From the NCBI GenBank assembly GCA_036897095.1, contig JAYMSP010002779.1, forward strand, positions 1 through 22,519: a stretch of 22,519 bases of DNA. Direction: 5' to 3'. The DNA is from Plantago elongata (Eukaryota; Streptophyta; Magnoliopsida; Lamiales; Plantaginaceae). Below, one piece after another: positions 19,001-22,519 of this stretch (positions within the stretch are counted from its first letter, which is position 1; each line of letters opens with the position of its first letter). The notes under the pieces are model-generated. The model was not told where the DNA came from. It was given only the letters and a program-made list of their open reading frames with translations, and ran no database searches. Made by a program: the position numbers and the translations under genes.

Positions 19001-19065
19001 TTACTTTATATTGTATTCTGCGATAAGAAGAAATTACTTTATATTGTATTCTTTCTACACATTTA

Positions 19066-19101
<36 letters not shown>

Positions 19102-22087
19102 AATGGCTTTTGCATTGGCAGTGAGTCTTCTTTATATTGTATTCTTATCTTCTATATTTATATTTATTTTGCAGTTATTCTGCGTATGATAAGCTTTGGG
19201 TATGACTACCACTGGGTTGATCAGCATAAACATTTTGATCAAAAGGTTTGGGGCATACTTTCACCTTCCATTGAGCTCATTCCTTGATTGTTCACCCGTC
19301 CCACTTGAATCCAATCTAATTATTACTAAGAGATGTGGGTGCATGATATTTTGTATTTTCTTCAACATTCTTTACCCCAAGCTTGTTTCTTTTTGACATA
19401 ATAGGTATAACGTAATGGATCTTAAACTTCCTACAGCTTATTTTCTGTAATTCAACTTTCAGCACTGTATGCTGTAGTTTAAAGTCTCAACAAAATCTGA
19501 CTATTAGCAGAGCTGGAGAAGCTTCACATTTCTAAGAGCATTAGAAAGTAGTCCATATATTACACTTGCTGTGTATCTACTACTATATACTAATGATTGA
19601 CCTAATTGACCGATAGCTTGCCTTTGACATGTTTTTTCTCTGTTTTTTGTCTCTATCTTCTTCTGTTTTTGCATAGATAGATACTATCTAGATCCTAGAT
19701 GTGGCTGTCTCACAAAATTGTACCAAAATGTTGCTTTCCACTGGACATTCAATATTTATTTATTTTTTAATTGTGGGCAGAAACATATTCAGCGTTGTGA
19801 CTACTGTTCATCAGGCAAGACATGTTTCCATCTCTTACAGGTGATTATTCCATTTATGCTAGTTAAAGGGTTTTTCAATTTTGAAGTTGGTTCAATATGT
19901 TTTAACGTTGTGTCATTTTGCCAACCTTTCTGCTGATACATTTTCCAGGAGAAAAGGGCTACAAATGATAAGTTCTCCTTTCCAATATACTTGTGCTATT
20001 TGGTATATGCCCCCCTTTACATTGCTGGGCCGATCATTAGCTTTAATGCTTTTGTTTCACAGGTTTGTTATGGTGGTTATGGTCATTGTTGTTTTTCTTC
20101 TTAAAAAAAAAAAAAATTCCTTCCCAGGATCTTACACAGACAGGTTAACCATGCACTTTATGTAAACATCTGTAGAAACTTTATGAACTCTGTCACCATG
20201 TCTGTGGCAGTTAGATTCTCACCAGAAGATCTACTCATCTGGAGAAGTGGTTTGGTATGGATTTCGTTGGGTTTTTAGCTTTCTTCTAATGGAATTGATG
20301 TCGCATATGTGCTACTACAATGCCTTTGCTAATAGGTGCGTGTCTTTATGATATGAAAACATTTCCACAGATAAAATTAAATTAGATAACTTCATCTTAT
20401 GTGTTACATTCCTGAATGCAGTGGTCTGTGGAAGAATCTATCTCCGATGGACATTTTTATAATTGGATATGGTGTAAGTGCTAAAAGCTTGTTATTCTCC
20501 TATTCTTGTTTAACCAATTTGAGCTATTAGTTTATTTAGTTCTGAGTTAATTAGTAGCATTGTGCTAGATGTAAAGATTTCAGTATTCTGATATGTGCAC
20601 TCTCCCCAATATTCTAATATTGCAATTTGCGTTGCACATACAAAAAAAAAAAAAAAAAGAGAAGAAATTATGCAGTACAGTTGTGGAGTTGTTTATCAGA
20701 ATGTTTTGTTTGTAATAGTGTGGTACGTTGTTGGAAACAGGTTTTGAATTTCATGTGGCTTAAATTTTTCCTGATCTGGCGCTACTTCAGATTATGGTCG
20801 ATGGTATGTTCTTCAAGATTCACTTCTTTCTCCATGCTAAGCTTGCATCATAACAAAATTTGACATTAGAGAGTTGATTTAGTGCTATATATGTTGTAGG
20901 TCAATGGCATTGTTGCTCCTGAGAATATGCCAAGGTGTATAAACAATTGTCACAACCTTGAAAGTTTTTGGAAAAATTGGCATGCGTCGTTCAACAGATG
21001 GCTTGTCAGGTAGCAATTCTATTTCTACTTGTCTGGTTTCAATTAATCCTGTAGTTAATTTATGAGGCTGAAAATTGCTTGTTCTCTCTTTTAGGTATGT
21101 TTACATACCTCTTGGGGGTTCTCAGAAGAAGCTGCTAAATGTTTGGGTCATCTTCACCTTTGTTGCTGTGTGGCACGATTTAGAGTGGTACCATCAGATT
21201 CCTAGAATTTTAAGGGCATTTGAAATAATCATTAATGTCATATACCTATTTGCAAACTGAAAGGTTGGCGTTCTGATTTCAGGAAGCTTCTTTCGTGGGC
21301 ATGGTTGACATGTATATTTTTTATCCCAGAAATGCTTGTGAAGTCTATGTCGAGTGCTGTTAAGGTATCTATATCTTTTAGCATTGTATATTACGTATCA
21401 ATTAAAATTTGAGAAACAAAATTTGTGCTTCTAATTTTAGAGCAAGACTGGAAGTAATCTGTGACCGGTATGTTAGGTTCATTATATATTTGAGTGTTGA
21501 ATTACCCTATGTGGAAGAGTTGTGAATCTGTTTGAGCGGCAGGCTTCCTTTTGTTGCCTCTTAATTAGGAACTCACTCGAGCAACCGATTACAACTTTGT
21601 ACAACTTATGCGGGCCTTTCACAGTTTCACTTTCTCCATAACTCGCTAAGAATAATACTGCCTCCTACTTTTTCATCCCTCACTTTTTTTATACTGCTGT
21701 TAGTTTGTACGCAAATTAAGTAAACTATTGTTCTAAATCTATCCCTAGCCGTTACACTATATCAATTAAAAGTCCTTAAAATGGTATATTAAGTGGATCA
21801 GTAGGGGTTAAAATCGAATTAGAAAGCCAAATAAGCATCTAAAACATCAAATATTCTTGAAATAACCGAAAGAGTTAACACCCAAAACATCAATTTGTGT
21901 GTGTACTATCAATCAAGAAATTTATGTGTGTACTCCTACGATCATACAATCATTCGGGCTGTTATTTTATCACAAATTTGACCATGTTTACATGTCTCGT
22001 TCATTTTAGGTGGAGGGTCCTCTCAGAGAATTTGTTTTTCGGGAACTTAGTGCTGTTGCTGGTGCAGTTACTATCACTTGTCTGATG
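16059..22087 (+). CDS. GUP1: GUP1/HHAT-like membrane-bound O-acyltransferase, 3' end beyond window
   Basis: An MBOAT-family multi-pass membrane enzyme that moves acyl groups onto lipid or protein hydroxyls or amines. Yeast GUP1 acts in GPI-anchor remodelling in the ER; the plant substrate is not visible here. Exons: 16059-16161, 16259-16314, 16610-16791, 16876-16924, 17391-17494, 17583-17647, 19175-19245, 19781-19840, 19949-20062, 20211-20335, 20422-20473, 20741-20803, 20900-21009, 21095-21187, 21283-21364, 22010-22087. The joined frame is open for 469 codons and stops at a GT donor, so a C-terminal exon is missing. Membrane segments are evident at about 10-27, 66-85, 92-130 and 136-152. Family motifs: RWHICFNF then RMISFGYDYHW (about 179-198), WKNWHASFNRWLVRY (372-386) and VAVWHDLEW (408-416), with H412 as the expected catalytic His. 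A Cys-rich loop C-x2-C-x5-C lies at 216-225. The start gives MKNSPWRRYELWF, typical of plant homologues. A TATA-like stretch is near 15827. The gene symbol is by homology to yeast. Confidence 0.88.
18969..19146. repeat. Repeat cluster and (GC)n(AC)n microsatellite before acyltransferase exon 7
   Basis: A 31-base unit containing ACTTTATATTGTATTCTTTC appears complete at 18969-18999 and 19036-19066, with partial copies at 19003-19019 and 19131-19146. The third copy runs into (GC)5 (19067-19076) and (AC)12 (19077-19100). The cluster ends only about 30 bases before the exon 7 acceptor at 19174. Confidence 0.85.
21441..21467 (+). other. Candidate 27-nt cassette exon with a stop codon
   Basis: In intron 15, TTCTAATTTTAG precedes 21441 and GGTATGTT follows 21467, giving good acceptor and donor context around 27 bases. 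Read in the gene's frame it gives SKTGSNL and then TGA (21462-21464). Skipping it joins AVK to VEGPLREF, which fits the family, so the main mRNA likely omits it. Inclusion would truncate the enzyme. Confidence 0.3.
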
Positions 22088-22519
22088 GTTTGTCTTCTAA
22101 CTGTTTGCCATTAATATGAAAAGTGTATTATTAAGACAACTTCATCCTGAATGTACATGTCTGACGTCTCTTATAAACTTCTGTCCGACAACTGAATCTG
22201 TTTTTCTTTCTTGGAGTAGCTAGTTAAGATTATAGAGATTTATTTAGTTGATCTGAAAGAAAAAACTTAAATTGATTGGAAAAGTATCCTTGTCGAAGCT
22301 GAAACTACATTTTTCTCATAATCTATCTTCCGGACAAGTTGCCATTTGTTTTACTAAATGCGTTGCAGATTAGTTTGACTAAATATATTGTACAGTTGAT
22401 GTAGTCATGTCATAAACTCTTTTGAACAAAGGGCTGATCCCCCACCCCCCCCCCCCACTCGCCACTACCCCACCCATCCACCACCCCCGCCCACTCGCCA
22501 CTGCTCCACCACCGCACTT
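22088..22519 (+). other. Partial intron 16 of the acyltransferase gene
   Basis: No continuation of the expected C-terminal sequence is visible, so this is taken as an unfinished intron. Its last 80 bases (22439-22519) are strongly C-rich, with runs such as CCCACCCCCCCCCCCC and repeats of CCACTCGCCACT. Confidence 0.5.

Noticed and set aside
21897..22085. 62-codon open frame over acyltransferase exon 16
   Set aside because: It uses a different frame from the conserved REFVFRELSAVAGAVTITC reading, so it is a shadow.

Overview
This window is nuclear DNA of a flowering plant, most likely a eudicot. It is AT-rich, with GT-AG introns whose 3' splice sites follow T-rich tracts. It carries plant-type repeats (a Ty1/copia 3' end, Stowaway-like MITEs, tRNA-derived SINE-like copies) and three genes of plant type. 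The species cannot be named from the sequence. No prokaryotic operon, CRISPR array, rRNA or intact tRNA gene was seen, and no new defence or signalling system was found.

Layout: 1-1126 is the 3' part of a Ty1/copia-like LTR retrotransposon. 1127-5430 is intergenic DNA with a long hairpin (1296-1399), a broken papain-like cysteine protease (about 1568-1995), a possible Helitron 3' end (about 3045-3074), a degenerate MITE (3575-3773), a palindrome-rich repeat (4160-4370) and a SINE-like copy (about 5150-5238). 5430-5599 is a promoter/5' UTR with E2F-type and telo-box motifs. 5600-12164 is a complete 17-exon gene for flap endonuclease 1 (FEN1, 382 aa), rebuilt exon by exon with all active-site acids and the PCNA-binding box present. 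12165-13674 is intergenic, with a hairpin and a minus-strand RNase H relic from a LINE-type element. 13675-14247 is an intronless calmodulin-like gene with two EF-hands. 14248-16058 is intergenic, with a Stowaway-like MITE (14849-15070) and a second SINE-like copy (15731-15810). 16059 to the window end holds a GUP1/HHAT-like membrane-bound O-acyltransferase. Sixteen exons (469 codons) are visible, and the C-terminal exon or exons lie beyond base 22519.

The three genes have unrelated jobs (DNA replication/repair, calcium sensing, membrane acyl transfer) and there is no sign of co-regulation. The most interesting observation is a 61-bp direct duplication across the intron 12/exon 13 boundary of FEN1. 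It duplicates the 3' splice site and an internal AG|GT, so two different splicing routes would give the same mRNA. That is the expected starting state for intron gain by tandem duplication. Other points worth checking are a possible stop-containing 27-nt exon in the acyltransferase gene, coding-like segments inside two FEN1 introns, and the tandem 13-residue repeat in the calmodulin-like protein.
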